DNA of 64,000 nt from contig JAJDYX010000039.1 of NCBI GenBank assembly GCA_022824945.1, forward strand, positions 62,001 to 126,000, written 5' to 3'. This document shows, piece by piece, positions 9,381-17,821 of the stretch (positions within the stretch are counted from its first letter, which is position 1; each line of letters opens with the position of its first letter). Source of the stretch: Candidatus Latescibacterota bacterium. Lineage in GTDB: Bacteria > Latescibacterota > UBA2968. Position numbers and translations under genes: made by a program. The notes beneath the pieces were generated by a model. It did not search any database. It saw nothing but the letters and a program-made list of their open reading frames with translations, and was not told the origin of the DNA.

Positions 9381-9390
9381 GAGGCGCCCC

Positions 9391-11724
9391 ATGCCTGTTA
9401 GCAAATCTGTTGGCGCCCGTATTAAGCGCCGAGAAGATCCCCGATTGATTCAGGGCCTTGCACATTATGTCGATGACATTAAGCTGCCCAATTTGTTGCA
9501 TGTCGCGATTTTGCGAAGCCCTTATGCTCATGCACGCATCAATGGTATTAATACCGATGCGGCTCAAAATTTATCCGGAGTGAAATCCGTGGTCACTGGC
9601 GATGATGTCAAAGATGTCATTGGTGGGATTCCCTGTGCGGCTACAGATCCCGAGGGATTTCCGGGCATTAAGGTGCCCCACCATCCTGTGCTTACAACTG
9701 GAAAGGTGCGTTTTGTTGGCGAACCCGTCGCCGCTGTTGCAGCGACCGATGCGTACATTGCCCAGGATGCACTGGATTTGATTGAGGTCGATTACGAACC
9801 TCTCGATGCCATCAATTCGGCTGAGGCTGCTTTTGCCGATGGCGCGCCTGTTATTCACGAAGATTGGGACGATAATATGGCTTTTACCTGGAGCATTGCC
9901 GGGGGCGATGTTGATGCGGCTTTTGCCGAAGCCGATCAGGTCGTCAGCCAGCGGATTGACCATCAGCGTCTGGTTCCCAATCCAATGGAGACGCGCGGCG
10001 TGGTTGCCCAATATTTGCCCGGTAAAGATCAGCTTAACTTGTGGTCTTCCACGCAAATTCCCCATCTTTTGCGCACGCAAATATCCGTTATGCTCAGTAT
10101 GGCCGAAAATCATGTGCGCGTTATTGCGCCGGAAGTGGGCGGTGGCTTTGGTTGCAAGCTCAATGTGTATGCCGAAGAAGCCCTGCTGGGGCATATGGCG
10201 AAATATCTGGGGCAGCCTGTGAAGTGGATTGAAGGGCGGCGTGAAAACTTTTTGCATACGATTCACGGACGCGATCAGACCGGAGATGTCGAACTTGCGG
10301 TGAAAGACGACGGTACGATCCTGGGTCTCAGATACACGGTTTCGGCTGATGTGGGAGCTTATTATCAGTTGCTCACGCCAGCCATTCCCACGCTTACGGG
10401 ATTGATGCTGTGCGGTTCTTATACGTTTAAAAATGTGCAGATGAATCTCAAAGCGGCTTTTACGAATAAGATGGCGACGGATGCCTATCGAGGTGCGGGG
10501 CGTCCAGAGGCCACGTATCTCATCGAACGCATGATCGATGTGGTGGCGCACGATCTGGATCTTGATCCTCTGGAGGTGCGGCGCAAAAACTTTATCGGCA
10601 AAGACGCTTTTCCCTATGAAACGGGGACTGCTGTGGCTTATGATAGTGGCGACTATACGGCGGCGCTCGACAAGGCGCTTAAGATTGCCGATTACGAGGC
10701 TTTGCGCGAGCAACAGGCCGAATTGCGCGAAGAGGGACGGTATATCGGTATTGGATTTTCCACTTATGTGGAGATTTGCGGGATGGGTCCTTCTGCTGCG
10801 ATGCCCGCGGGTGGTTGGGAAAGCAGTACTGTGCGCGTAGATCCCACGGGTAAGGTAACCGTGCTCACGGGTGTATCGCCCCATGGACAGGGGCAGGAGA
10901 CCACTTTTGCCCAGCTTATTGCCGATGGCCTGGGGGTTGATATTGACGATATTCGCATTATCCACGGCGATACCGATACGGTGCAATACGGTATTGGTAC
11001 ATTTGGTAGCCGCGCGACGGCTGTGGGTGGTACAGCGATGGTGCATGCGATGGGTAAGGTAAAAGATAAAGTGGTCGATATCGCCGCGCATCTGCTGGAG
11101 AGCAATCCGCAGGATATCGTGATTGAAGATAACAAATACTGCGTTCAGGGTGCGCCCGAGTCGGGTCTCACTTTGGGCGAAATTGCGATGGTGGCTCATG
11201 TGGGTGTGGAACTTCCCGAGGGTACAGAACCCGGTTTGGCTGAGTCGCACTTTTTTGAGCCGCCGAATTTTACCTATCCCTTTGGTACGCATATCGCCGT
11301 AGTCGAGGTCGATGCCGATACGGGCGAGGTTGAGATACAGCGCTATATCGCTGTTGACGATTGCGGGAATATTATCAATCCGCTGATTGTTGAGGGCCAG
11401 GTACACGGCGGTATTGCACAGGGGGTGGGGCAAGCCCTTTACGAGGAAGCTATTTACGACGAGAGCGGGCAGATGATCACCGGTTCATTTATGGATTATG
11501 CTTTGCCCAAAGCGCACAATTTCCCGCGCTTTGAATTGGCGAATACGGTTACGCCTTCACCCGTCAATCCAATGGGTGTTAAAGGTGTGGGCGAAGCGGG
11601 TACGATTGGTTCTACGCCCGCGATAGCCAATGCGGTGATTGACGCGCTAAAACCTTTTGGCGTGCGACATATTGATCTGCCTTTGCGCCCCGAAAAACTC
11701 TGGAAACTCATGGAGGAGACTTGA
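9391..11724 (+). CDS. coxL: Molybdenum hydroxylase large subunit, form II CoxL-like
   Basis: The 777-residue molybdopterin-cytosine-dinucleotide subunit of the xanthine dehydrogenase/CO dehydrogenase family. It begins with VGARIKRREDPRLIQG, shows the MCD-binding GGGFGCK, the active-site loop AYRGAGRPE at residues 365-373, and the catalytic glutamate in GVGEAG (Glu735). True CO dehydrogenases (form I) carry AYRCSFR in the loop; AYRGAGR marks form II, whose substrates are mostly unknown aldehydes or heterocycles. It lies ten bases after coxS and four before coxM, so the operon order is S-L-M-G. The substrate is not identifiable from sequence. Confidence 0.92.
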   Translation: MPVSKSVGARIKRREDPRLIQGLAHYVDDIKLPNLLHVAILRSPYAHARINGINTDAAQNLSGVKSVVTGDDVKDVIGGIPCAATDPEGFPGIKVPHHPVLTTGKVRFVGEPVAAVAATDAYIAQDALDLIEVDYEPLDAINSAEAAFADGAPVIHEDWDDNMAFTWSIAGGDVDAAFAEADQVVSQRIDHQRLVPNPMETRGVVAQYLPGKDQLNLWSSTQIPHLLRTQISVMLSMAENHVRVIAPEVGGGFGCKLNVYAEEALLGHMAKYLGQPVKWIEGRRENFLHTIHGRDQTGDVELAVKDDGTILGLRYTVSADVGAYYQLLTPAIPTLTGLMLCGSYTFKNVQMNLKAAFTNKMATDAYRGAGRPEATYLIERMIDVVAHDLDLDPLEVRRKNFIGKDAFPYETGTAVAYDSGDYTAALDKALKIADYEALREQQAELREEGRYIGIGFSTYVEICGMGPSAAMPAGGWESSTVRVDPTGKVTVLTGVSPHGQGQETTFAQLIADGLGVDIDDIRIIHGDTDTVQYGIGTFGSRATAVGGTAMVHAMGKVKDKVVDIAAHLLESNPQDIVIEDNKYCVQGAPESGLTLGEIAMVAHVGVELPEGTEPGLAESHFFEPPNFTYPFGTHIAVVEVDADTGEVEIQRYIAVDDCGNIINPLIVEGQVHGGIAQGVGQALYEEAIYDESGQMITGSFMDYALPKAHNFPRFELANTVTPSPVNPMGVKGVGEAGTIGSTPAIANAVIDALKPFGVRHIDLPLRPEKLWKLMEET

Positions 11725-11727
11725 ACA

Positions 11728-12585
11728 ATGACCCCCTTTGATTACCACGCACCCAAAACTCTGAGAAGCGCGATACGTCTGGTGCAGGCGTTCGGCGACG
11801 ATGCCAAAGTATTGGCGGGCGGTCACAGTCTGATTCCGTCTATGAAATTGCGTCTTGCCGCGCCTTCGGTCGTTATTGATCTGAGCGGTGTTGCTGGCTT
11901 AAAGAGAGTGACTGCGGGCAATGAGACCATTTCCATTGGTGCTCTGGCCACGCATTATGCTGTGGAAAGCCACCGCTTGTTGCCTTCGAAATGTTCACTT
12001 TTGCCCGAGACCGCTGCAGAGATTGGCGATGCGCAGGTGCGGAATCGAGGCACTGTGGGCGGGAGTATTGCCCATGCCGATCCGGCTGCGGATTGGCCGG
12101 CGACGATGCTCGCCCTCGATGCACAATTCGATATTGCTGGGCCAGGTGGTGAACGCGCGGTTGCTGCGTCTGATTTTTTTGTGGATCTCTTTATTACAGA
12201 TTTGCAACCCGACGAGGTCCTTACTGGTATTCGCATTGCTACTCCGCCCGAGAATTCGGGTGGCGCGTATGTCAAGATGCGACAATCTGCGTCCGGTTTT
12301 GCCCTTGCAGGCGTTGCGGCTCATGTCACTTTGGACAACGCGGGCAACTGCGCTTCTGTGGCTGTGGGTGTTACAGGTGTTGCGCCTGCGGCGTATCGCG
12401 CACATGCGGTTGAAGACGCGCTTGTGGGGCAAGGTATTGACGCTGTTGCCGATGCAGCGGCCCATGCGGCTGATGGTGTGGAAGAGTTTCAGGAAGATCA
12501 CCACGCTTCAGGCGATTACCGCGCCCATTTGGCTCGCGTGTTTGCACAACGGGCATTGAGCCAGGCAATTGAACGCGCAGCTTGA
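11728..12585 (+). CDS. coxM: Molybdenum hydroxylase FAD-binding medium subunit
   Basis: The FAD subunit that accepts electrons from the iron-sulfur subunit. Two flavin motifs are visible: LAGGHSLIPSMKLRLA near residue 30 and the RGTVGGSIAHADPAADWPA loop near 105. The C-terminal CO-dehydrogenase flavoprotein domain follows with YVKMRQSASGFALAGVAA. Its 285 residues are normal for the family. The gene starts three bases after coxL, giving fixed stoichiometry by coupled translation. Confidence 0.93.
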   Translation: MTPFDYHAPKTLRSAIRLVQAFGDDAKVLAGGHSLIPSMKLRLAAPSVVIDLSGVAGLKRVTAGNETISIGALATHYAVESHRLLPSKCSLLPETAAEIGDAQVRNRGTVGGSIAHADPAADWPATMLALDAQFDIAGPGGERAVAASDFFVDLFITDLQPDEVLTGIRIATPPENSGGAYVKMRQSASGFALAGVAAHVTLDNAGNCASVAVGVTGVAPAAYRAHAVEDALVGQGIDAVADAAAHAADGVEEFQEDHHASGDYRAHLARVFAQRALSQAIERAA

Positions 12586-12590
12586 TTTTA

Positions 12591-12629
12591 CAGCCTCCTT
12601 CTCTTTCGGGGAAGGGGGCTGTGTGTTTT
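12591..12629 (+). terminator. Hairpin and U-tract between coxM and coxG
   Basis: CAGCCTCCTTC (12591-12601) pairs with GAAGGGGGCTG (12611-12621) over 11 positions including one G-U pair, and TGTGTTTTTT follows. It resembles an intrinsic terminator placed inside the operon, so it may reduce transcription of coxG and the cupin relative to coxSLM. The paired arms also lie immediately upstream of the coxG ribosome binding site. Confidence 0.5.
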
Positions 12630-12641
12630 TTAGGAGACGTT

Positions 12642-13088
12642 TTGAAACTTACGGGTACACACACTATTGGCGCGACGGTTGAACGCGCTTTTGAATTGCT
12701 TATCGATCCCGAGGTGCTCGCTCGTTGTATGCCCGGTTGCGATAAGCTGGAACACAGAGCAGATGGGGTTTATGACATGGCTGTTTCCGCGGGGATTGGT
12801 CCCGTTCGCGGCAAATACACGGGTAGTGTCACGCTTTCAGATATTCAACCGCCCGAGCGCTATACGATGGTGGTCGATATCAAGGGCACGACCGGGTTCG
12901 TCAAGGGGCAGGGCGTTGTGGAACTTGCCCCTGATGGTGAAAATACGCGGATTTCGTTTGAGGGCGATGTGCAAATCGGCGGGCCAATTGCTGCTGTGGG
13001 ACAGCGCATGCACGCCAGTGCCGCCCGTTTGATGACGCGGCAACTCTTTGGCGCAATTGACAAAGAGGCGCGCGCGTCTGCAGGATAG
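12642..13088 (+). CDS. coxG: CoxG-like SRPBCC-fold protein
   Basis: CoxG proteins are small START/SRPBCC-fold proteins that accompany molybdenum hydroxylases and are thought to anchor or mature the enzyme at the membrane. The signature here is LTGTHTIGATVERAFELLIDPEVLARCMPGCDKLE (seen at the very N-terminus; core ARCMPGCD), followed by YDMAVSAGIGPVRGKYTG. The start is TTG 12642, preceded by AGGAG at five bases; upstream in-frame codons run through the hairpin and are unlikely to be translated. The 148-residue product is typical. The family's membrane-anchoring extension is absent. Confidence 0.88.
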   Translation: MKLTGTHTIGATVERAFELLIDPEVLARCMPGCDKLEHRADGVYDMAVSAGIGPVRGKYTGSVTLSDIQPPERYTMVVDIKGTTGFVKGQGVVELAPDGENTRISFEGDVQIGGPIAAVGQRMHASAARLMTRQLFGAIDKEARASAG

Positions 13089-13117
13089 GAAGTCAAACTT
13101 TTCGAAGGCTGAAAAAG

Positions 13118-13480
13118 ATGTCGTTTATTGATTGGAATAAGTATCCAGCTAATGAAGTCGCGCCCGGCGTACGCATTCGGACGCCTTATGGTGAGAATTT
13201 GATGCTCTCGCGCGTTGAGTTTGATGCGGGTGCTGTCGTGCCGATGCACAGCCATCCCCATGAGCAGGGGGGTATGATGCTCGAGGGGAGGATGAAGTTC
13301 ACTATTGATGGTGAGACCCGCACGGTAGAACCCGGCGAAGCCTTTCTGATTCCCGCCCATGTGCCACACCGGGCCGAGGCAGTAGATGGTCCCTGTGTGG
13401 CTCTCGATATTTTCTCGCCGATTCGCGAGGATTATGTCGAACTCGCCAACCGCTATATTCCATCCAAAGACAAAACGTAA
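13118..13480 (+). CDS. Single-domain cupin protein
   Basis: A 120-residue cupin. Motif 1 is PMHSHPHEQGGMMLEG near residues 47-62, with two histidines and a glutamine/glutamate that would bind a metal. Motif 2 is PGEAFLIPAHVPHRAEA near 94. The fold suggests a metal-dependent isomerase, dioxygenase or sensor of a small carboxylate, but the substrate is unknown. It follows coxG by 29 bases and probably belongs to the molybdenum-hydroxylase operon. Confidence 0.85.
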   Translation: MSFIDWNKYPANEVAPGVRIRTPYGENLMLSRVEFDAGAVVPMHSHPHEQGGMMLEGRMKFTIDGETRTVEPGEAFLIPAHVPHRAEAVDGPCVALDIFSPIREDYVELANRYIPSKDKT

Positions 13481-13506
13481 TATTTTCCATTCACGGATCG
13501 TTTATC

Positions 13507-14316
13507 TTGTCTTCCTTTTTTTTCTGCGCCTTCAAGGCCTGCTCGATACTTCTGATATTTTTGCTGGGACAGTTTTGTACGCAGGGTTATGCGAGTGATG
13601 TAAGTGAAAGAGTAAAAAAACTCGATATCGGGACGTATGTCGAGGGTGCGTATTTTATCGGCGCGCAAAAAATGCGGTTTCAAGGCTATATCAATCGCAC
13701 ACAGGGATATGCGGTTACAATTATCACAAATCAATTGCCCTATAGACGCCGTATTACCTACCAGTCTATTGATCATCTGCGCGTGAAGAAAACGAAAAAA
13801 GTCGCCGTGCAGTTCAATCCCGAGGCGCGTCGATTTTTGACCCGGACTGGCGTCATACCCGGGCACCGGGCCGTTGTCGGCATTGTGGAAGCAGCAGATA
13901 GCCGGTTTGAGGGTGTTATTGCCAGTGTGAGCGACTCTTTGATCGTTTTTGCAGATACACATAAGCGCGATGAGTACAAAATTTTGACAGTTTCGGAACT
14001 CGATCAACTGTCGATTAATCTGAGCAAGACATCCCATATCGGGAAGGGATTCAAAGCCGGTCTGGTTACGGGTTTTTGTATTGGTGTCATTTTTTCCTCG
14101 TCCGATTTGAACAGGAGTACCGAGACGGGATGGTCAGCTCTTGCCAATATCGTTCTGAGCCCAAAAACTGTTGTTATTTCTGTGGTCGGTGCCGGTATCG
14201 GCAGTTTTATTGGCAAACTTGCCAGCTATGAGACATGGCAATCTATTCCATTGGATCGCCTCAAATTCAACCGCTCTCACACACCTTTGTCCCTTTCTGC
14301 ATCTTATTCCTTTTGA
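13507..14316 (+). CDS. Exported protein of unknown function with C-terminal glycine-rich helices
   Basis: I do not recognise this 269-residue protein. It opens with a hydrophobic signal (ACSILLIFLLGQFCTQGYA) and then a beta-rich region with DIGTYVEGAYFIGAQK and FQGYINRTQGYAVTI, reminiscent of small SH3/beta-barrel repeats. Two hydrophobic glycine-rich segments near residues 183-200 and 222-238 (LVTGFCIGVIF; VVISVVGAGIGSFIG) resemble membrane hairpins. The start is a TTG at 13507 with a weak ribosome site; an internal start is possible. It may act at the membrane or periplasm. Confidence 0.55.
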   Translation: MSSFFFCAFKACSILLIFLLGQFCTQGYASDVSERVKKLDIGTYVEGAYFIGAQKMRFQGYINRTQGYAVTIITNQLPYRRRITYQSIDHLRVKKTKKVAVQFNPEARRFLTRTGVIPGHRAVVGIVEAADSRFEGVIASVSDSLIVFADTHKRDEYKILTVSELDQLSINLSKTSHIGKGFKAGLVTGFCIGVIFSSSDLNRSTETGWSALANIVLSPKTVVISVVGAGIGSFIGKLASYETWQSIPLDRLKFNRSHTPLSLSASYSF

Positions 14317-14361
14317 TTAGATATAAGGGTTTGTCTTTACGGGGGCATTTGTCTCTGTGAG

Positions 14362-14442
14362 ATTGCAATCTTACAACAGTTTTGTAAGTTTACAATGCAT
14401 TTTTACAACGGTTTTGTAAATTTGCAATGTATTTTTACAATT
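14362..14442 (+). promoter_or_regulatory. Twin palindromic operator-like sites before the aldo/keto reductase
   Basis: Two near-identical 17-base palindromes, TTACAACAGTTTTGTAA at 14371-14387 and TTACAACGGTTTTGTAA at 14403-14419, lie exactly 32 bases (three helical turns) apart. Each has TTACAA/TTGTAA arms around five bases. Half sites TT(A/G)CAAT flank them at 14362, 14390, 14420 and 14436. The arrangement fits cooperative binding by two dimers of a transcription factor, most likely controlling the reductase that starts at 14457. The regulator is unknown and not obviously encoded nearby. Confidence 0.6.
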
Positions 14443-14456
14443 TGAAGGAGTTTCAA

Positions 14457-15386
14457 ATGGAATATCGGCAACTCGGCAATTCAGGGCTTCAGGTTTCGGC
14501 TATTGGCCTGGGGACCAATAATTTTGGCTGGCGTCTCGACGCGAGGGCTACAGCGCGTGTTATGGATCGGGCGCTGGATGAGGGGATTACGTTGATCGAT
14601 ACGGCTAATATGTACGGGGACACGCTGTCGGAGTCCTATATTGGCAGGGCGATTAGAGGTAAGCGCGATGCGTTTATTCTGGCGACTAAGGTGTCGATGA
14701 GTATGGGGGATGGACCCAATATGCGCGGCAATTCGCGTTACCATATTCTCAAAGAGGTGGAGGACAGTCTCAGACGTCTCAGTACGGATTATATTGACCT
14801 TTATCAGATTCATCAGACCGATTCCAATACGCCTATTGAGGAGACTTTGCACGCGCTTGATTATCTCGTTGCTCAGGGCAAGGTGCGCTATATCGGTTGC
14901 TCCAATTTTATGGCGTGGGAGGTCTGCGAGGCGATATGGACTTCGCGTGCGAAGAATTTGGTCGCGTTTTCGACTGTGCAACCCCGCTATAGTATGCTCG
15001 ACCGCGAGGTTGAAGCCGAGCTTGTGCCGTTTTGCAAGTCTTATGGTATTGGCATTTTGCCCTATTTCCCCCTTGCCAGCGGTTTTCTTACGGGTAAGTA
15101 TCGCCGGGATGAACCGCCACCCGAGGGCACGCGTTTGGCAGAGGGCGACCGCGGGATGTTCACGGATAAGAATTTCGATATTCTGGAGGCGTTGGAAGAA
15201 TTTGCACGGGAACGCAATTACACCATTCTCGATCTGGCTTTTGCATGGCTTCTCGCCAATCCCTGTGTGTGTTCCGTGATTGCCGGAGCTACCACGCCCG
15301 AGCAGGTCACGACAAATGCCGCGACGGTTGGCTGGGATCTCAGTGATGCGGAGATGGAAGAGATTGATGAAATTCTCAATAGTTAG
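14457..15386 (+). CDS. Aldo/keto reductase
   Basis: A 309-residue TIM-barrel NADPH-dependent reductase of the AKR superfamily, similar in pattern to the YghZ/voltage-channel-beta-like branch. Key features are the start EYRQLGNSGLQVSAIGLG, the catalytic Asp and Tyr in TLIDTANMYGDTLSE, the lysine in FILATKVSM, and IDLYQIHQTD. The C-terminal cofactor region is SVIAGATTPEQV. ATG 14457 follows GAAGGAG at 14444-14450; the longer frame from 14427 runs through the operator region. The substrate is unknown. The twin palindromes directly upstream suggest inducible expression. Confidence 0.88.
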   Translation: MEYRQLGNSGLQVSAIGLGTNNFGWRLDARATARVMDRALDEGITLIDTANMYGDTLSESYIGRAIRGKRDAFILATKVSMSMGDGPNMRGNSRYHILKEVEDSLRRLSTDYIDLYQIHQTDSNTPIEETLHALDYLVAQGKVRYIGCSNFMAWEVCEAIWTSRAKNLVAFSTVQPRYSMLDREVEAELVPFCKSYGIGILPYFPLASGFLTGKYRRDEPPPEGTRLAEGDRGMFTDKNFDILEALEEFARERNYTILDLAFAWLLANPCVCSVIAGATTPEQVTTNAATVGWDLSDAEMEEIDEILNS

Positions 15387-15429
15387 AAAATTTTAAAAGC
15401 AAATGAGAGGGAAATGTTTTGAAAGGCGG

Positions 15430-15458
15430 TTGACAAAATCGCGTCATTGCTACACTTT
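15430..15458 (+). promoter_or_regulatory. Putative promoter of the toxin-antitoxin pair
   Basis: TTGACA at 15430-15435 has TACACT 15 bases on or CACTTT at 17 bases. The start of transcription would fall about 60 bases before the antitoxin ATG at 15528. The -10 match is imperfect, so confidence is low. Confidence 0.35.
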
Positions 15459-15527
15459 TTATTTTTGAGGATAATTACTACCTGAGAACAGCGTTCAGCC
15501 GTTAGAGAATACCGAAAGGATGAGAAT

Positions 15528-15794
15528 ATGCACCAAATTAATCTTACAGAGGCGGAAAACTGTCTTGCAGCATTGGTCAAAGAAGCGGCCAATGGAGAGA
15601 AAGTGGTTATTACGCAGGAAGATGGTTCGGCCTTTCAACTCGTTCCTATGGCAAACGCACCAGATTCGTCTGAATTTGATCAAGGCAAGCTCTTTAATCC
15701 CGAAGGCTTGTGGGATCAGATGGATCCAATAACCGCTCGAGACATAGCCAAAGCTCGAAAGGAGATGTGGCATAAATTTAATCAAGAGGATTAG
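15528..15794 (+). CDS. Phd/YefM-type antitoxin
   Basis: An 88-residue antitoxin of a type II module. The N-terminus MHQINLTEAENCLAALVKEA matches the Phd/YefM DNA-binding fold, followed by GEKVVITQEDGSAFQLVPM. The C-terminal 35 residues (from SSEFDQG) are the flexible toxin-wrapping part and include WDQMDPITARDIAKARKEM. AAAGGA precedes the ATG. It ends five bases before the PIN-toxin start, so the two are translationally coupled. It should neutralise the toxin and repress its own promoter. Confidence 0.88.
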   Translation: MHQINLTEAENCLAALVKEAANGEKVVITQEDGSAFQLVPMANAPDSSEFDQGKLFNPEGLWDQMDPITARDIAKARKEMWHKFNQED

Positions 15795-15799
15795 GCGTG

Positions 15800-16198
15800 A
15801 TGTCTCTGGTTGTAGATACGCATTCATTTATCTGGTTCTTAGCACGGTCGTCAGACCTTTCATCTGTTGCTCGTCAGGCTATTAGAGAGGCAATTACATC
15901 AGGTCACCCAGTCTATGTGTCATCAGTGACAATTGTCGAGGTTATATACCTGACTGAGAAAAAGCGGTTGCCCAGACAGAATTTGATTGATTTGAAAGCT
16001 ACATTGCACCGATCCGATTCGGGATTCAAAGTTGCCCCTTTTGATCTGGCGATTGCAGAACAGTTGGAAAATATCCCACGCGATCAAATACCCGATATGC
16101 CAGATCGTATGATTGCGGCAACAGCACAGTACTTCAGCCTGCCACTTGTCACAACAGATTATCGAATTCGACAATCAGATGTTGAAACTATTTGGTGA
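15800..16198 (+). CDS. vapC: PIN-domain toxin (VapC family)
   Basis: A 132-residue PIN-domain ribonuclease. The four acidic metal ligands are visible: Asp6 in LVVDTHSFIW, Glu47 in TIVEVIYL, Asp102 in MPDRMIAATA and Asp120 in VTTDYRI. VapC toxins cleave tRNA or rRNA when released from their antitoxin. ATG 15800 is chosen over the adjacent GTG 15797. Its 3' end lies 33 bases from the end of a convergent truncated gene, so the module may have inserted next to, or replaced part of, an older one. Confidence 0.88.
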   Translation: MSLVVDTHSFIWFLARSSDLSSVARQAIREAITSGHPVYVSSVTIVEVIYLTEKKRLPRQNLIDLKATLHRSDSGFKVAPFDLAIAEQLENIPRDQIPDMPDRMIAATAQYFSLPLVTTDYRIRQSDVETIW

Positions 16199-16231
16199 AC
16201 TTCTATTTTTAATCACGCTACAAGTAACAGT

Positions 16232-16405
16232 TCATATCAATGAACCCACTTCTTTTTCCAACTTTCGAACCGATTTGTCATCACCATCCATGAGTGCCAG
16301 AAGCAATTCCGAAAGAGCAAAATCTTTGTATTCCGTTTTGTATTCTTCTCTAAACTCCGGGTCTTGCATCAGTCGCTCATAAGTAGATATTGGTTTTTTA
16401 TTCAT
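16232..16405 (-). pseudogene. Truncated helical antitoxin-like gene
   Basis: The frame gives STYERLMQDPEFREEYKTEY then ALSELLLALMDGDDKSVRKLEKEVGSLI, an arrangement I recognise from small XRE/HigA-like antitoxins, where SVRKLAKEAG normally leads into the rest of a helix-turn-helix. Here it stops right after KEVG, so the DNA-binding half is missing, and the VapC module begins just beyond. The frame can extend upstream to 16435. It could be a real 57-residue protein, but a 3' truncation is more likely. Confidence 0.5.
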
Positions 16406-16478
16406 ATTCAATTGTATAACTTTACTTGTACACAAGCAAGGCTAAAATTATTTTCCCTGGTTATCCTGTTTGCCATAT

Positions 16479-16516
16479 AAAAACGGGCTGTGCATCTACT
16501 CACAGCCCGTTTTGTT
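16479..16516 (-). terminator. Bidirectional intrinsic terminator
   Basis: ACGGGCTGTG (16483-16492) pairs perfectly with CACAGCCCGT (16501-16510) around an eight-base loop, with A-tract upstream and TTTTGTTTT downstream. Read on the minus strand it ends the TlpA-like gene that stops at 16533. Confidence 0.85.
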
Positions 16517-16532
16517 TTACCAGTAACTTTCG

Positions 16533-17813
16533 TTATTCTGCTTCGTTCATTCCGATGACCCACTCCAATTGATGCGCCATTGCCACGCTGAAATCAGCAC
16601 CCAATCCCTTGCGTTCATATCGAATCTGTCCGTTTTGATCGATGATGCAGGTATAGGGAATCTCGGCGGAGCCAAACGCTTTTCGCATTTCCAGATCGCC
16701 CAGTGCAAAGGTTAAAAGCGGTGCGCTCTGGTACCGAAAGCTGGCGACCATATCCCGGCGCATTGAGCTATCGTTGTCGATATTTACCGCTAAAAATTCA
16801 ATATTTTGCTTGAGAAATTTCGCTTTGAGTTTTTGGAGATAGGGCAGTTCTTCTATGCACGGGCTGCACCATCCCGCCCAAAACGTTACCACCACAGCTT
16901 TGCCTTTTAAGTCTGCCAAAGTGATTTTCTCGCCGTCTAACTTTTGGACTTCAAAGGCCGGTGCGGGTCGTGAAATGCGTTTTTTTTCGACGCTTTGGAT
17001 GATTTTCTTATCCCTCGTGGCTTTTAAGGAGGCGTAGGTTTTGCTCATTCCCGCACCTGAACCGAATTTGCCAGCATAAGCCTGGCTCCACAGTTCTGCT
17101 ATATCCGTGCGGATAACTGAGGTTAGCAATAGTTCTGAGGCGAGTTCATAAGCCTCTGTCCAGGCTTTTTGGTCGTTATAGATCCGAAGCAAGTGGATCT
17201 TTGCTCTATCTACAGATGCCTGCCGATTTGCCAGTTCCAGATTGCCTAAATCCTTTCGGGTTTGCCATCCGCGAATTACAGTCTTTGCTTCAGCAACAGC
17301 ACGGTCGTGTTGTCCAAAGAGTTGATGAGCACGCGCCAATAGCTTGCGACAGCTTAGTTCTCTCAGGCTGTTTTCCCATTTTTCCTGGTTCTGCAATGCT
17401 TCTTTTAATGCGTTCTGTGCGTATAGAAATGTCTTATCAGATCGAACTTTCTTATCCACGAGTGCCCGAGCAGCCGCTTCATAAGCGCCATTGGTGTGCA
17501 TTCGCAATGCGAGCATTTTTTCACATAGTTCAATCAACAGGTGCGGATCATCGGTGACCTGCTGGTAATACCCCAGCAGGGTGATGGAGATGTCGCCTTT
17601 CAAAAAGGTGTTGGGGTAATCGGCAAGCAGTTGTTCAAGTCCCAATATGCCTTCCCAATACTGATCTGGGGTCTCGGGACGGTATCCGCTCGCAAATTGG
17701 CGAAATCGATTCTTTTCTTCTTTGGAATAGGTAGGTTGTTGTGCAAAACACAGAGTATATGCACTCAGGCACAATACCAAACTCACTGCCAGTTTACACT
17801 TGTTGAAATACAT
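16533..17813 (-). CDS. Exported TlpA/ResA-like thiol-disulfide oxidoreductase with helical N-domain
   Basis: A 426-residue periplasmic protein. The signal peptide (CKLAVSLVLCLSAYTLCFA) is followed by about 240 residues of TPR-like helices and then a C-terminal TlpA-type thioredoxin domain: PAPAFEVQKLDGEKITLADL, the active site FWAGWCSPCIEELP (C316 and C319 from this start) and IPYTCIIDQNGQIRY with the cis-proline. It would reduce or isomerise disulfides outside the cytoplasm. A GTG at 17825 overlaps the sigma-factor stop (GTGA), but GAGG six bases before ATG 17813 supports the shorter form. It is co-transcribed with the unusual sigma factor upstream. Confidence 0.85.
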   Translation of the reverse strand: MYFNKCKLAVSLVLCLSAYTLCFAQQPTYSKEEKNRFRQFASGYRPETPDQYWEGILGLEQLLADYPNTFLKGDISITLLGYYQQVTDDPHLLIELCEKMLALRMHTNGAYEAAARALVDKKVRSDKTFLYAQNALKEALQNQEKWENSLRELSCRKLLARAHQLFGQHDRAVAEAKTVIRGWQTRKDLGNLELANRQASVDRAKIHLLRIYNDQKAWTEAYELASELLLTSVIRTDIAELWSQAYAGKFGSGAGMSKTYASLKATRDKKIIQSVEKKRISRPAPAFEVQKLDGEKITLADLKGKAVVVTFWAGWCSPCIEELPYLQKLKAKFLKQNIEFLAVNIDNDSSMRRDMVASFRYQSAPLLTFALGDLEMRKAFGSAEIPYTCIIDQNGQIRYERKGLGADFSVAMAHQLEWVIGMNEAE

Positions 17814-17821
17814 GCTGAGCC

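Noticed and set aside
9571-11433. A 620-codon frame on the minus strand
   Set aside because: It lies wholly antisense to coxL, whose protein has all family motifs; the antisense frame has no recognisable domain and reflects codon bias.
9391-11724. True aerobic CO dehydrogenase
   Set aside because: The active-site loop is AYRGAGR rather than the AYRCSFR of form I enzymes, so CO oxidation is not supported.
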